A stretch of DNA of 60,211 bases from Flavobacteriales bacterium (GCA_016788485.1 JAEUSV010000098.1:1-60211), one strand, 5' to 3'; shown: positions 26,102-35,800, numbered from the stretch's first letter. A program made the numbers and translations. The notes: generated by a model not told the origin, from the sequence alone.

Positions 26102-27196
26102 ATGGGCATCGACCTGAAGTCACTGCTGAAGCCGTCCTCGGACTGGCTCTTCCTCTTCATCCCGATCACGCTGTGGTTGGAGCATGCGGGCGCCTCGGCG
26201 CCGATGATCTTCTTCAGCGCGGCGCTGGCCATCGTGCCCATCGCCATGCTCATCGTGCACAGCACCGAGCAGGTGGCCGTGCACACCGGCGATGCCGTGG
26301 GCGGCCTGCTGAACGCCACCTTCGGCAACGCGCCGGAGCTCATCATCTCCATGGTGGCGTTGCGGGCGGGCATGCACGAACTGGTGCTGGGCAGCCTGGC
26401 CGGTGCGGTGCTCGCCAACGCGCTCTTCGCCACGGGCCTTTCGTTCCTGCTTGGCGGGCTGCGGAAGAAGGAGCAGCAGTTCAATCCCGCCAATGCCCGC
26501 CTGCTCACATCGATGATGCTGATCGTGGTGGTGAGCCTGATGGTACCCAGTTCCTTCTACCGCGCCTTCGAGGGCAAAGTGGACGAACGTGTCATCGCCT
26601 CGTTGAACGTGTGGGTGGCGGCCTTGCTCCTGCTCGGTTACGCCCTCTACCTCGTCTTCACCTTGGGCACGCACAAGCACCTCTTCCAAGCCGTCGGTGG
26701 CAGCGAGGAACATCAGGGACCGAAGCCCTCGCTGCCAAAGGCGCTCGTACTGCTCGTGCTGGCCTCGGTGCTCGCCGCATGGATGAGCGAGATCCTGGTG
26801 GGTGCGGCCGAGGGCACGGGTGAAGTGCTCGGGCTCTCCCAGGCCTTCATCGGCATGGTGCTGCTGGCGCTGGTGGGCGGGGCCGCAGAGAGCTTCTCGG
26901 CCATCGCCGTGGCACGCAAGGACAAGCTGGACATGAGCCTGGGCATCACCATGGGCAGCTGCGTGCAGATCGTGCTCTTCGTTACGCCCGTGCTCGTGCT
27001 GAGCAGCCTGTTCATGGGCGGTGCACCCCTGCTGATCCGCTTCGGCACAGGTACCATCGTGGCCGTCCTCCTCACCGCGCTTCTCGCCGGCTCCATCACT
27101 GCCGATGGCCGCTCGCAATGGTTCAAGGGGGTGCAGCTGCTCATGGTGTATGCCGTGATCGCCCTCCTGCTGCTCTTCATGCCCGACCTGAAATGA
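26102..27196 (+). CDS. Calcium/proton exchanger of the CaCA family
   Basis: A 364-residue antiporter with about eleven helices and the two inverted alpha repeats of the family: GNAPELI (about residue 75) and GGAAESF (about residue 260). A short acidic loop separates the two halves. It exchanges cytoplasmic Ca2+ for protons at the inner membrane. The stop overlaps the next start (ATGA at 27193), so it is translationally coupled to the CCC1/VIT1-like gene. ChaA/Cax is the best match. Confidence 0.9.
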   Translation: MGIDLKSLLKPSSDWLFLFIPITLWLEHAGASAPMIFFSAALAIVPIAMLIVHSTEQVAVHTGDAVGGLLNATFGNAPELIISMVALRAGMHELVLGSLAGAVLANALFATGLSFLLGGLRKKEQQFNPANARLLTSMMLIVVVSLMVPSSFYRAFEGKVDERVIASLNVWVAALLLLGYALYLVFTLGTHKHLFQAVGGSEEHQGPKPSLPKALVLLVLASVLAAWMSEILVGAAEGTGEVLGLSQAFIGMVLLALVGGAAESFSAIAVARKDKLDMSLGITMGSCVQIVLFVTPVLVLSSLFMGGAPLLIRFGTGTIVAVLLTALLAGSITADGRSQWFKGVQLLMVYAVIALLLLFMPDLK

Positions 27197-27849
27197 GCCA
27201 AGACAGGGAGAACAAGCGCTGGCTGGATCCCGTGGACCGCTCCATGGAGTCCCTCTTCGGCCTCATCATGGTGCTCACGTTCACCGGGTCGCTCAGCGTG
27301 TGGACGGCCGGGCGGCAGGACGTGCGTGATATGCTGGTCGGCGCGCTCGGTTGCAACCTGGCCTGGGGGCTCATCGATGCCTGCTTCTACCTCATGGGCA
27401 TCCTTGCGCAACGCGGGCGGGGCCGCCAGCTGGTGAAACGGCTCGGTGCCACCAGGGAACGGCAGGAAACCGCCGAGGTGTTCGCGGAAGCGATACCCGA
27501 ACTGGTCGTGGAGCTGATGACCCCGCGTGAGCGCGAGCACCTGCGCACCCGCATCGCGTCCCTGGGGAAGGACCGCCTGCCCGCACTGATCACCCTTGAC
27601 GACCTGAAGGGCGCCATCGGCGTGTTCCTGTGGGTGTTCCTGGTGACCTTTCCCGTGGCCTTGCCCTTCCTCTTCATCGGTAACGCCTTCATCGCCCTGC
27701 GCGTGAGCAACGCCATCGCCATCGCCCTGCTCGGCCTCATCGGCTGGCGCCTCGCACGCTACGCCGGGTTCATTCCCTGGCTCACGATCCTGGCCATGGT
27801 CCTCTTCGGTGTGCTCATGGTGGGCATCACGATCGCGTTGGGCGGATGA
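27193..27849 (+). CDS. VIT1/CCC1-type membrane protein, copy 1
   Basis: A 218-residue membrane protein. The N-terminal block is RWLDPVDRSMESLFG followed by MVLTFTGSLSV, then L-G-C-N-L-A-W-G and D-A-C-F-Y-L-M-G. A cytoplasmic, charged middle of about 80 residues and three C-terminal helices ending TIALGG follow. Bacterial proteins of this pattern are annotated as VIT1/CCC1 (iron/manganese) transporters. Metal specificity is unproven here. It overlaps the Ca2+/H+ exchanger and is followed after 30 nt by a close paralogue. Confidence 0.75.
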   Translation: MSQDRENKRWLDPVDRSMESLFGLIMVLTFTGSLSVWTAGRQDVRDMLVGALGCNLAWGLIDACFYLMGILAQRGRGRQLVKRLGATRERQETAEVFAEAIPELVVELMTPREREHLRTRIASLGKDRLPALITLDDLKGAIGVFLWVFLVTFPVALPFLFIGNAFIALRVSNAIAIALLGLIGWRLARYAGFIPWLTILAMVLFGVLMVGITIALGG

Positions 27850-27879
27850 GCCCATGGAACGAACCGACATGCAGCGGCC

Positions 27880-28539
27880 ATGGACATTGAACGCTTCGAG
27901 GCACGGCGCTGGCTGGATCCGCTGGACCGCGCCACCGAGGCCCTCTTCGGCATCATCGTCACGCTCACCTTCACCGGCACCTTGGGCGTGCTGAACGCCG
28001 GGCGGGAGGAGGTGCGCGCGATGTGGCAGGCGGCCCTGGCCTGCAACTTCGCCTGGGGCGTGGTGGATGCCTGTTTCTACCTGATGGGGGCCATCACCGA
28101 ACGCGGACGACGCTTCAAGCTCGTGCAGCGGCTGCGTTCCTCGAAGGAAGATGACCTGGTGGTGCGCGCGTTCAGCGAGGTGATGCCCGGAAGGCTCGTG
28201 GGACTGATGACCCCGGAAGAGCGGGCCTCCCTGCGCGACCGCATCGCATCGTTGCCCGACTCGAGCCGGGAACCCTGGTTGACGGCAGCGGACCTCAAGG
28301 GAGCACTGGCCGTGATGCTGTGGGTGTTCACCGTCACCCTGCCGGTCGTGCTGCCCTTCTTCTTCATGGAGAACACCCGTGCCGCGTTGCGCGCGAGCAA
28401 CGTCATCGCCATCGCCCTGCTCGCGCTCATCGGCTGGCGGCTCGCACGCCACACAGGTTTCCACATGCTGCGCACCATCCTCTACCTGGTGCTCTTCGGC
28501 ATCCTCATGGTCGCCATCACCATCGCCCTCGGCGGATGA
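27880..28539 (+). CDS. VIT1/CCC1-type membrane protein, copy 2 (tandem paralogue)
   Basis: A 219-residue paralogue of the gene before it. The same landmarks occur in the same order: RRWLDPLDRATEALFG, TLTFTGTLGV, C-N-F-A-W-G, D-A-C-F-Y-L-M-G, D-L-K-G-A in the centre, and the same TIALGG end. The central cytoplasmic segments are clearly diverged, so the duplication is not recent. It overlaps the next start as ATGA. Confidence 0.75.
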   Translation: MDIERFEARRWLDPLDRATEALFGIIVTLTFTGTLGVLNAGREEVRAMWQAALACNFAWGVVDACFYLMGAITERGRRFKLVQRLRSSKEDDLVVRAFSEVMPGRLVGLMTPEERASLRDRIASLPDSSREPWLTAADLKGALAVMLWVFTVTLPVVLPFFFMENTRAALRASNVIAIALLALIGWRLARHTGFHMLRTILYLVLFGILMVAITIALGG

Positions 28540-29207
28540 ACACACGCATCACCCTTCCCCTGCTGCTCGTCGCCCTGCTGGCGGCGGCGCGCCCGCTGCA
28601 TGCCCAGGACAGCACCGCTACAGGCCCGGCCGCTGCTGATGGTGAAGGCTGGACGCTCACCCCCTCCCTGCTCACCATCCTTTACACCGATACGATCGCC
28701 CTGTGGAACCCGGCCTTCAATGCGGACCACGGCAACCTGCACCTGGAGGCGCGCTACCAGTGGGAGGACTGGCGCACCGCGAGCGTGTGGGCGGGTCGCT
28801 GGTTCAGTTTCGGTAACACCCTCCAGGTGGATCTGGCCCCGATGGCCGGGGTGGTCTTCGGGTACACCACCGGCGTGGCGCCAGGGATGCTGGTCGAAGC
28901 GGAATGGAAACGGCTGTCCTTCTATTCATCGAGCGAATACCTGATCGATGCGGAGGACCAGGCCAACAACTTCACCTATACCTGGAATGAGCTCGCCGTG
29001 GACCTCGACCACCTGCTCGTGGGCGTGGTGACCCAACGCACGCGCACCTTCGACACGGAGCTCGACCTGCAGCGTGGCCTGTTGCTCATGCGCGAACAGG
29101 GTGCCCTTACCTTCGGGATGTACCTCTTCAATATCGGATGGACCGACCCCACCGTGGCCTTCACCCTGTCCTATGGGTTCGAGACCAGGCGCCGAACAAC
29201 CCCTTGA
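28536..29207 (+). CDS. Exported beta-barrel-like protein of the cation operon
   Basis: A 223-residue protein with a signal peptide (ends ..PLHAQ), then strand-like segments rich in Trp, Tyr and Phe. It ends in a barrel-type strand, FTLSYGFET, plus a few polar residues. It is translationally coupled (ATGA) to the CCC1/VIT1-like gene, so it probably belongs to the same operon. No specific family was recognised. Confidence 0.6.
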   Translation: MNTRITLPLLLVALLAAARPLHAQDSTATGPAAADGEGWTLTPSLLTILYTDTIALWNPAFNADHGNLHLEARYQWEDWRTASVWAGRWFSFGNTLQVDLAPMAGVVFGYTTGVAPGMLVEAEWKRLSFYSSSEYLIDAEDQANNFTYTWNELAVDLDHLLVGVVTQRTRTFDTELDLQRGLLLMREQGALTFGMYLFNIGWTDPTVAFTLSYGFETRRRTTP

Positions 29208-29214
29208 CGGAGCC

Positions 29215-29826
29215 ATGCACACGCTGATGCGACCTTTCCTGCCGCTGTTGTTCCCGGTCCTGCTCCTGGTCTCCGGCTGCGCCTCCTCGGGCCTGGGCCG
29301 CACTTGGGCCGCCCCCGATGCGCAGGCGCGCCCCTTCACCAAGCTCGCGGTGATCGCCCTGACGAAGCAGGAGGCCTACCGCATCCAGGCGGAGGACGCG
29401 CTGGTGGCCGAGCTGGGCGGCCGCGGCGTGGCGAGCCATACACTGCTGCCCGGCCTCCAAGCACTACGGGATACGGCCACCGTGCTGAAGGCGTTGCGTG
29501 ATGCGGGCTGCGATGGGCTCGTGACCCTGCAGCTCAAGAGCGGGAACGTGAAGCCCGACCCCAATGCCAAGCCCGTGGCCACCACCACCACGGCCGCGCA
29601 GGCCATCGACGATTACTGGGTGGACCCCTCCGCTCAGGAGACACAGAGCTTTGCGGCCGGCCAGTACTTCGCCGTTGAAGTGCACGTGTTCGACCTCAAG
29701 CAAGGGAAGAAAGTGTGGTACGGACTGGCCGTGGAGCAGGACGCGCGCGATGCGGCCGACTTGGTGCGCATGGTGCGCGATGATGTGATGCGCGACCTGA
29801 GGAAGCGCGGGTTGGTGGCGAACTAG
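29215..29826 (+). CDS. Lipoprotein of unknown function
   Basis: A 203-residue lipoprotein with lipobox VSGC (about Cys20). The following domain alternates strands and helices: KLAVIALTKQEAYRIQAEDAL, an Asp-Gly-containing G-C-D-G-L-V-T-L motif, and a V-E-V-H-V-F-D-L-K..V-W-Y-G strand pair. It resembles lipoproteins annotated only as hypothetical, with a fold like the GNA1162/LptE-like nucleotide-independent group, but I cannot assign it. It lies 7 nt after the previous gene. Confidence 0.6.
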   Translation: MHTLMRPFLPLLFPVLLLVSGCASSGLGRTWAAPDAQARPFTKLAVIALTKQEAYRIQAEDALVAELGGRGVASHTLLPGLQALRDTATVLKALRDAGCDGLVTLQLKSGNVKPDPNAKPVATTTTAAQAIDDYWVDPSAQETQSFAAGQYFAVEVHVFDLKQGKKVWYGLAVEQDARDAADLVRMVRDDVMRDLRKRGLVAN

Positions 29827-29830
29827 TGCA

Positions 29831-31309
29831 TCAGCGCTTCCGCTTGCCCGCCTTCTTCGCGGTGCGCGTTGGGCGGCTCTTCGCAACGGTCTTCTTGGTG
29901 GCCTTTCGCACGACGCTCTTCTTCGCCAGTTTCCTGCGCAGCGTTCTCGCCGCCTTCTTCAATGTGCGTTGCTTCGGTGCCTTCGTCCTGCGGGCGCTGC
30001 GCTCCGCCTTCACGAAGGCCGCGTGGTCCTTCTCCGTCTGGTCGGCGTAGGCCATGGCGAAGGTGGACAGCGCATCGGGCATGGCATCGCTGCGGCCCAG
30101 GTAGCCGGCCAGCACCGACCCATCGCCCGTGCGCACGTGGGCGCGGGCCAGCACACGGCCGCAGAGCCGCGCATACGCCAGCAGCAGCTCCTCATCGAAG
30201 CTGGCCACATCGAGGCCCAGCTTCATGTCGCGCAGCTGACGCAGGTAGAAATGCCTGCCGGCGGGACCGGTGCTCCACCCCAGGAACATGTCGCTGGCGG
30301 CCTGCACCAACCGCTGCCCCTCCACGATCCGGCGTCCCTGGTGCGCATAGGTCTCTCCTTTCGTGAACGGTGCGAGCACGCTGGTGCGCGCTTCCTTCAC
30401 CTGCAGGAAAAGCGGCTCGTCGTGCTCGTTCATCAGGAGCACCACGAAGCAGCGCGTGCCCACGCTGCCCACGCCCACCACCTTCAGCGCCACGTCCACC
30501 ACCCTGTACCGCTCGAAGAGCTGGCGCCGGTCGGCCTGCAGCGTTCGCTTGTACTCATCCAGGAAGTGCAGGATCATGTCCATGTCCTTCTTCAGGTCGA
30601 AGGGGTGGTACACCAGCGGCTTCTCCTCGCGGATCTCGAACCGGCCCAGGTTGTTCTCGGTGAGCTTGTAAAAGGTCTTGACATGCGTGTTCTTCTCGGC
30701 CTGCTCAATGGCCTCGGCCAGCACCTTGCGTGCCTTGGCGTTCCTCGCCGTGCGTGACAGCACGCGCAGGTCGAACTTCATGTACCACAGGTCCAGCATG
30801 CTCATGTCGGCGCATTCGCGGACCCCATCACGATAGGCCGAAGCCAGTTCGAACGCAAGGCCCTGCGTGGACCTGGCATCCAGCCCAGCGGCCCGACCGG
30901 CAAGGGCGAAGCTGGCGGCCAGGCGTTTCACGTCCCACTCCCACGGGGCCTCATGCGTTTCATCGAAGTCGTTCGCGTCGAACACCAGCGTGCGTTCGGG
31001 CGTGGCGAAGCCGCCGAAGTTCATGAGGTGGCAATCGCCGATGGCCTGCACAAGTAAGCCTGTGTTGGCCCCTGCGAGGTCGGCGGCCATGATGCCCGCG
31101 GTGGCGCGGTAGAACACGAAGGGGCTCTCCTTCATGCGCTGGTGCCTCACGGGGACCAGGTCGGGCAGGCGGTCGTGGTCGCTGGCCTTGATCTGCTCAA
31201 TGATCGGTACGCGCCCCTTCGGTGGTTGCCACTGGCCCAATGCGGTGCGGGGGAACTTGATCCGCAGGGCCTTGCCCTTCGCTTCCAGTTGTTCGCGCTT
31301 GTCGGCCAT
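29831..31309 (-). CDS. DUF2252 family protein with a basic histone-like C-terminal tail
   Basis: A 492-residue protein. Residues from about 20 to 430 match DUF2252, which has a kinase-like fold: M-K-E-S-P-F-V-F-Y-R-A near residue 58, then GDCHLMNFGGFATPE and the acidic N-D-F-D-E-T motif, which look like remnants of catalytic and metal-binding motifs. The last 60 residues are almost entirely Lys, Arg, Ala and Thr (for example KKAARTLRRKLAKK), like bacterial histone H1-type tails. ATG 31309 (MADKREQ) was chosen over an in-frame start 108 nt upstream. Function unknown. Confidence 0.82.
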   Translation of the reverse strand: MADKREQLEAKGKALRIKFPRTALGQWQPPKGRVPIIEQIKASDHDRLPDLVPVRHQRMKESPFVFYRATAGIMAADLAGANTGLLVQAIGDCHLMNFGGFATPERTLVFDANDFDETHEAPWEWDVKRLAASFALAGRAAGLDARSTQGLAFELASAYRDGVRECADMSMLDLWYMKFDLRVLSRTARNAKARKVLAEAIEQAEKNTHVKTFYKLTENNLGRFEIREEKPLVYHPFDLKKDMDMILHFLDEYKRTLQADRRQLFERYRVVDVALKVVGVGSVGTRCFVVLLMNEHDEPLFLQVKEARTSVLAPFTKGETYAHQGRRIVEGQRLVQAASDMFLGWSTGPAGRHFYLRQLRDMKLGLDVASFDEELLLAYARLCGRVLARAHVRTGDGSVLAGYLGRSDAMPDALSTFAMAYADQTEKDHAAFVKAERSARRTKAPKQRTLKKAARTLRRKLAKKSVVRKATKKTVAKSRPTRTAKKAGKRKR

Positions 31310-31431
31310 GGCATGAAGGGATTGCTTGGTGGAACAAGTTAGCCTGCCCTCTTCGTGTGGAAGTTGACCATCGTCAATCGGCCATGCATGAACGCCTGCT
31401 TCCTTGGTCGGGCTCATTGAAGGCCAGTACC

Positions 31432-31439
31432 TATGTTTG
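31432..31439 (+). promoter_or_regulatory. -7 promoter element TATGTTTG of the RND efflux operon
   Basis: Perfect TAnnTTTG match, 37 nt before the adaptor gene's ATG. Confidence 0.65.
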
Positions 31440-31476
31440 ATGGGCAGAGCCGACCTGTGATTTAGCTGGAAATTCC

Positions 31477-32622
31477 ATGATGCGCGCCATCCCGATCACC
31501 CTTGCCGCCTCCCTCGTGCCGCTCCTGTTCACAGGCTGCGGCGAGAAGAAAGCACCACCCGTGCTTCAGCCCGAGGTAAGCGTGGTGGCCGCCGCCCAGC
31601 GCAGTGTGCCCGTGTTCAGCGAGTTCGTTGGGCAGACCTACGGGCAGGAGGACATCCAGATCATCCCCCGCGTGGAGGGCTGGATCACCGGCATCCATTT
31701 CAAGGAGGGTGATGCGGTGAGGAAGGGGCAGCTGCTTTACACGATCGACGACCTGCCCACACGCAGCAAGGTGGACGCTGCCGCCGGTGAGGTGGCGCGC
31801 GCCGAGACCATGGTGGCCAACAAGAAGGCCGACCTCGACCGCGTGGTGCCGCTCGCCGCCATGAACGCCCTGAGCAAGCGGGACCTCGATGCCGCCAATG
31901 CTGCTTATGACGCGGCCCTCGCCGAACTGCAGGTGGCGCAGGCGAAGATGCAGACGGCGAGCATCGAATTGGGCTACACGGAGATCACCTCGCCCATCGA
32001 TGGGGTCATCGGCATCAGCAAGGTGCTGGTGGGTGATTACGTGGGCAAGGGCACACTGGGCGGCGCCATCAACACCGTGAGCTCCCTCGGCGGCATGCGC
32101 GTGCGCTTCCCGGTGAGCGAGACCGATCTGTTGCGGTTCCGCAAGCGGGCCGAGGCCGACAGCAGCCTGCGCGCCACCGGCCAGGGCATCCAGCTCGTGC
32201 TGGCCGATGGCAGCCTGTACGGGGAGGAGGGCCGCATCGACCTGGCGGACCGGAGCATCGATCCCGGTACAGGTTCCATCCTCATCCAGGCCGTGTTCCC
32301 CAACCCGCAGCGCAGCCTGCGCCCGGGCCAGAGCGTGAAGGTGCGCGTGCGCACCGACCAGGCCGACAACGCCGTGATGGTGCCGCAGCGCGCCGTGAAC
32401 CAGCTGCAGAACCTCTACAGCGTTTACCTGCTCAACGACAGCAACAAGGTGGTGATGACCCCCGTGAAGGTGGGCCAGCGCGTGGGCGAGAACTGGGTGA
32501 TCACCGAAGGCGTGAAGCCCGGGCAGAAGGTGGCGTTGGTGGGCAACGCCCTCATCGACCCGCGCGTGCCCGTGATCCCCAAGCCCCTGGAGTGGGACTA
32601 CGCCAAGACCTCCGGCAACTGA
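31477..32622 (+). CDS. RND efflux periplasmic adaptor (membrane fusion protein)
   Basis: A 381-residue AcrA/MexA-type lipoprotein. The lipobox is FTGC (Cys21). The biotinyl-lipoyl half motifs are R-V-E-G-W-I-T-G-I-H-F-K-E-G-D-A-V and, later, I-T-S-P-I-D-G-V-I-G. A helical hairpin lies between them (about residues 100-165), and a beta-barrel with a membrane-proximal domain follows. It links the inner-membrane pump to the outer-membrane channel. Two adjacent ATG codons exist; the first was used. It stands 16 nt before the pump gene. Confidence 0.93.
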   Translation: MMRAIPITLAASLVPLLFTGCGEKKAPPVLQPEVSVVAAAQRSVPVFSEFVGQTYGQEDIQIIPRVEGWITGIHFKEGDAVRKGQLLYTIDDLPTRSKVDAAAGEVARAETMVANKKADLDRVVPLAAMNALSKRDLDAANAAYDAALAELQVAQAKMQTASIELGYTEITSPIDGVIGISKVLVGDYVGKGTLGGAINTVSSLGGMRVRFPVSETDLLRFRKRAEADSSLRATGQGIQLVLADGSLYGEEGRIDLADRSIDPGTGSILIQAVFPNPQRSLRPGQSVKVRVRTDQADNAVMVPQRAVNQLQNLYSVYLLNDSNKVVMTPVKVGQRVGENWVITEGVKPGQKVALVGNALIDPRVPVIPKPLEWDYAKTSGN

Positions 32623-32638
32623 CCCCCGCGCGCACCGC

Positions 32639-35600
32639 ATGAGCGAGTTCTTCATCCGCAGGCCCATCGTGGCGATGGTGATCAGCATCTTCATGGTGCT
32701 GCTCGGCCTGCTCACCCTGCGTGGCATCCCGGTGAGCCAATACCCGGAGATCACGCCGCCCATGATCAAGATCACGGGCAACTACACCGGCGCCAACGCC
32801 GTGAACGTGGAGCAGACCGTGGCCACGCCCATCGAGCAGCAGGTGAACGGCGTGGAGGGCATGATCTACATGCAGAGCATCAACGCCAACGACGGGTCGT
32901 TGACGCTCAACGTGAGCTTCGAGGTGGGCGTGGACCTGGACAACGCCAACATGCTCACCCAGAACCGCGTGAACCAGGCCAACCCCAGCCTGCCCAACGA
33001 GGTGAAGGCGCTCGGCATCAACACCAAGAAGTCGCTGGTGTTCCCACTGATGCTCGTGAGCCTGAGCTCGCCCAACGGCACCTACGACGCGCAATTCCTC
33101 AACAACTACGGATACATCAACGTGGTGGACGCGCTGAAGCGGATCCAGGGCGTGGGCGATGTCTACGTGTTCGGCGGCAGCGAGTACGCCATGCGCATGT
33201 GGCTGAAGCCCGACCGCATGAACGCACTGGGCGTCACCGTCACCGACATCAAGCAGGCGGTGGGCGCGTACAACGCCATCGTGCCCGGCGGCCAGTTCGG
33301 CGCTGAGCCCAGCGCGCCAGGAACGCAGAACACCTACACCGCGCAGCTGCAGGCGCGTCTCGTCAGCCCGGAGCAGTTCGGGGAGATCGTGGTGAAGCGC
33401 AGCGATGCGGGCGCCCAGGTGCTGCTGCGCGATGTGGCCCGTATCGAGCTGGGCACCGAGTACTACAGCATGGCCAGCCGGCTCAACGGCAGGCCCGCCA
33501 GCACCATCGCCATTTTCCAGACCCCCGGCAGCAACGGACTGGACGTGGTGGCCGCCGTGCGCAAGGTGATGGACGAGCAGGCCGCACGCTTCCCGCCCGA
33601 CCTGGGGTACTCCGTGAGCCTCGACACCACCGCCGCCATCAGCGAGGGCATCAACGAGATCATCCATACGCTGTTCGAGGCCGTGCTGCTGGTGATCCTG
33701 GTGGTCTTCCTCTTCCTGCAGGACTGGCGCGCCACACTGATCCCGCTCCTCACCGTGCCCGTGTCGCTGATCGGCGTGTTCATCTTCTTCCCCCTGCTCG
33801 GCTTCAGCGTGAACGTGCTGAGCCTGCTGGGCCTGGTGCTCGCCATCGGCCTTGTGGTGGACGATGCCATCGTGGTGGTGGAGGCCGTGATGCACCACAT
33901 CGAGCACGGCCTGTCGCCCAAGGAGGCCACACAGAAGGCCATGAAGGAGGTGGCCGGCCCGGTGATGGCCATCGCGATCATCCTCGCAGCGGTGTTCATC
34001 CCCGTGGCGCTCACCGGCGGCATCACGGGACGCCTGTACCAGCAGTTCGCCATCACCATCGCCGTGAGCGTGCTGCTCAGCGCCTTCAACGCGCTCACCT
34101 TGAGCCCGGCGCTCGCCGCCCTGTTGCTGAAGCCCAGGAAGAAGGACGCGAAGAAGAACCTCCTCCAGCGCTTCTTCGATGCGTTCAACCGCATGTTCGA
34201 CCGCTTCACCGAGGGCTACATCGGTGTGGCGGGCTTCTTCGCGCGCAAGGTGGTGCGCGGGGTCATCATCCTGGGCGTGATCGTGGGCGCCACCGTGCTC
34301 CTGGGCCGGAGCGTGCCCGGCGGTTTCGTGCCCGAGGAGGACGAAGGCTACTTCATGTGCAGCGTGACCCTGCCCGATGCCGCCAGCCTGCAGCGCACCA
34401 CCGAGGTGACGCACAAGCTGGAGACGATCCTGGCCGGCATCCCCGGCGTGGAGAGCGTGACCATCGTGGACGGCAACAGCATCCTCAACAGCACCATCGC
34501 GCCCAACAGCGCCACGGCCTTCGTGCAGCTGAAGGAGTGGAGCCACCGCGAGCACTCCAGCAAGCAGCTGATGCAGATGGCCAATGCGCTGCTGATCACC
34601 CACATCAGCGAGGCCACCGCCTTCGCCTTCGGTCCGCCGCCGATCCCCGGCCTGGGGTCCAGCGCCGGATTCAGCCTGCAGCTGCAGGACCGCCAGGGCA
34701 ACACGCCGCAATACCTTGAGCAGCAGGCGCGGGCCTTCATCAAGGCGGCACAGGAAAGGCCCGAGATCGGCCGTGCCATGACGCTTTACCGGAGCAGCAT
34801 CCCGCAGAAGAGCATCCAGGTGGACAAGGACCGCGTGGAGAAGCTGGGGCTGCGGCTCGACGATGTGAACCAGACGATGGCGGCCTTCCTCGGCGGCAGC
34901 TTCGTGAACAACTTCAACCAGTTCGGCCGCCAGTACCGCACCTACCTGCAGGCCGATGCGGCCTACCGCATGGACCCCGGTGGGCTCAACGACTTCTTCG
35001 TGCGCGCGGCCGACGGACGCATGGTGCCGCTGGGTGCCGTGGCGAGCGTGAAGGACACCATCGGTCCGCAGTACACCAACCGCTTCAACCTGTACCGCAG
35101 CGCCGAGATCATGGGTGGTCCCGCACCGGGCTACACCAGCTCGCAGGCGCTGGACGCGCTGGAGGAGGTGGCGAAGACCACGCTTCCGCCGGACATCGGC
35201 TACACGTGGAGCAACATGAGCTACCAGGAGAAGGTCGCCGGTGGGCAGGGTGCCACGGTGTTCGCCATGGCACTGCTCTTCGTGTTCCTGATCCTCGCCG
35301 CGCAGTATGAAAGCTGGAAGCTCCCCTTCAGTGTGCTGCTCGGCACGCCCTGGGCCGTGATGGGCGCCATGCTCGGCCTGTGGCTCATGCGCCAGTTCAG
35401 CGAGAGTTACGTGAACAACGTGTTCGCACAGATCGGCCTGGTGATGCTCATCGGCCTCAACGCCAAGAACGCGATCCTGATCGTGGAGTTCGCCAAGATG
35501 AAGATGGAGGAGGGCGAGGAGGTGGTGAAGGCCGCCCTCGATGGCGCCAAGCTGCGCTTCCGCCCGATCCTCATGACCAGCTTCGCCTTCATCCTGGGCG

Positions 35601-35800
35601 TGGTGCCGCTGATCACCGCGGAAGGTGCGGGGGCCGAGGCGCGCAAGGTGATGGGCATGGCCGTGTTCGCAGGCATGATCGTGGCCACCACCATCGGCTG
35701 CATCGTCATCCCCAGCCTCTTCGTGCTCATCGAGCGCAAGAAGAAGGCGCAGGGTCAGGACCAGGGGCAAGAACCACCCACTAAACCCGCCACTACATGA
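32639..35800 (+). CDS. RND multidrug efflux transporter permease (HAE1 type)
   Basis: A 1053-residue AcrB-type pump with twelve helices and two large periplasmic loops. The N-terminus is F-F-I-R-R-P-I-V-A. The proton-relay Asp pair is in LVVDDAIVVVEA (helix 4), with its Lys partner in LIGLNAKNAILIVE (helix 10). Length and motifs are those of hydrophobic/amphiphilic drug exporters; substrates cannot be read from sequence. The stop overlaps the start of the outer-membrane factor (ATGA). Confidence 0.95.
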   Translation: MSEFFIRRPIVAMVISIFMVLLGLLTLRGIPVSQYPEITPPMIKITGNYTGANAVNVEQTVATPIEQQVNGVEGMIYMQSINANDGSLTLNVSFEVGVDLDNANMLTQNRVNQANPSLPNEVKALGINTKKSLVFPLMLVSLSSPNGTYDAQFLNNYGYINVVDALKRIQGVGDVYVFGGSEYAMRMWLKPDRMNALGVTVTDIKQAVGAYNAIVPGGQFGAEPSAPGTQNTYTAQLQARLVSPEQFGEIVVKRSDAGAQVLLRDVARIELGTEYYSMASRLNGRPASTIAIFQTPGSNGLDVVAAVRKVMDEQAARFPPDLGYSVSLDTTAAISEGINEIIHTLFEAVLLVILVVFLFLQDWRATLIPLLTVPVSLIGVFIFFPLLGFSVNVLSLLGLVLAIGLVVDDAIVVVEAVMHHIEHGLSPKEATQKAMKEVAGPVMAIAIILAAVFIPVALTGGITGRLYQQFAITIAVSVLLSAFNALTLSPALAALLLKPRKKDAKKNLLQRFFDAFNRMFDRFTEGYIGVAGFFARKVVRGVIILGVIVGATVLLGRSVPGGFVPEEDEGYFMCSVTLPDAASLQRTTEVTHKLETILAGIPGVESVTIVDGNSILNSTIAPNSATAFVQLKEWSHREHSSKQLMQMANALLITHISEATAFAFGPPPIPGLGSSAGFSLQLQDRQGNTPQYLEQQARAFIKAAQERPEIGRAMTLYRSSIPQKSIQVDKDRVEKLGLRLDDVNQTMAAFLGGSFVNNFNQFGRQYRTYLQADAAYRMDPGGLNDFFVRAADGRMVPLGAVASVKDTIGPQYTNRFNLYRSAEIMGGPAPGYTSSQALDALEEVAKTTLPPDIGYTWSNMSYQEKVAGGQGATVFAMALLFVFLILAAQYESWKLPFSVLLGTPWAVMGAMLGLWLMRQFSESYVNNVFAQIGLVMLIGLNAKNAILIVEFAKMKMEEGEEVVKAALDGAKLRFRPILMTSFAFILGVVPLITAEGAGAEARKVMGMAVFAGMIVATTIGCIVIPSLFVLIERKKKAQGQDQGQEPPTKPATT

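Noticed and set aside
32552-35770. A 1072-codon open frame antisense to the RND pump
   Set aside because: Shadow of a strongly conserved pump gene; the composition (His, Gln, Val, Ala) is typical of the complementary frame.
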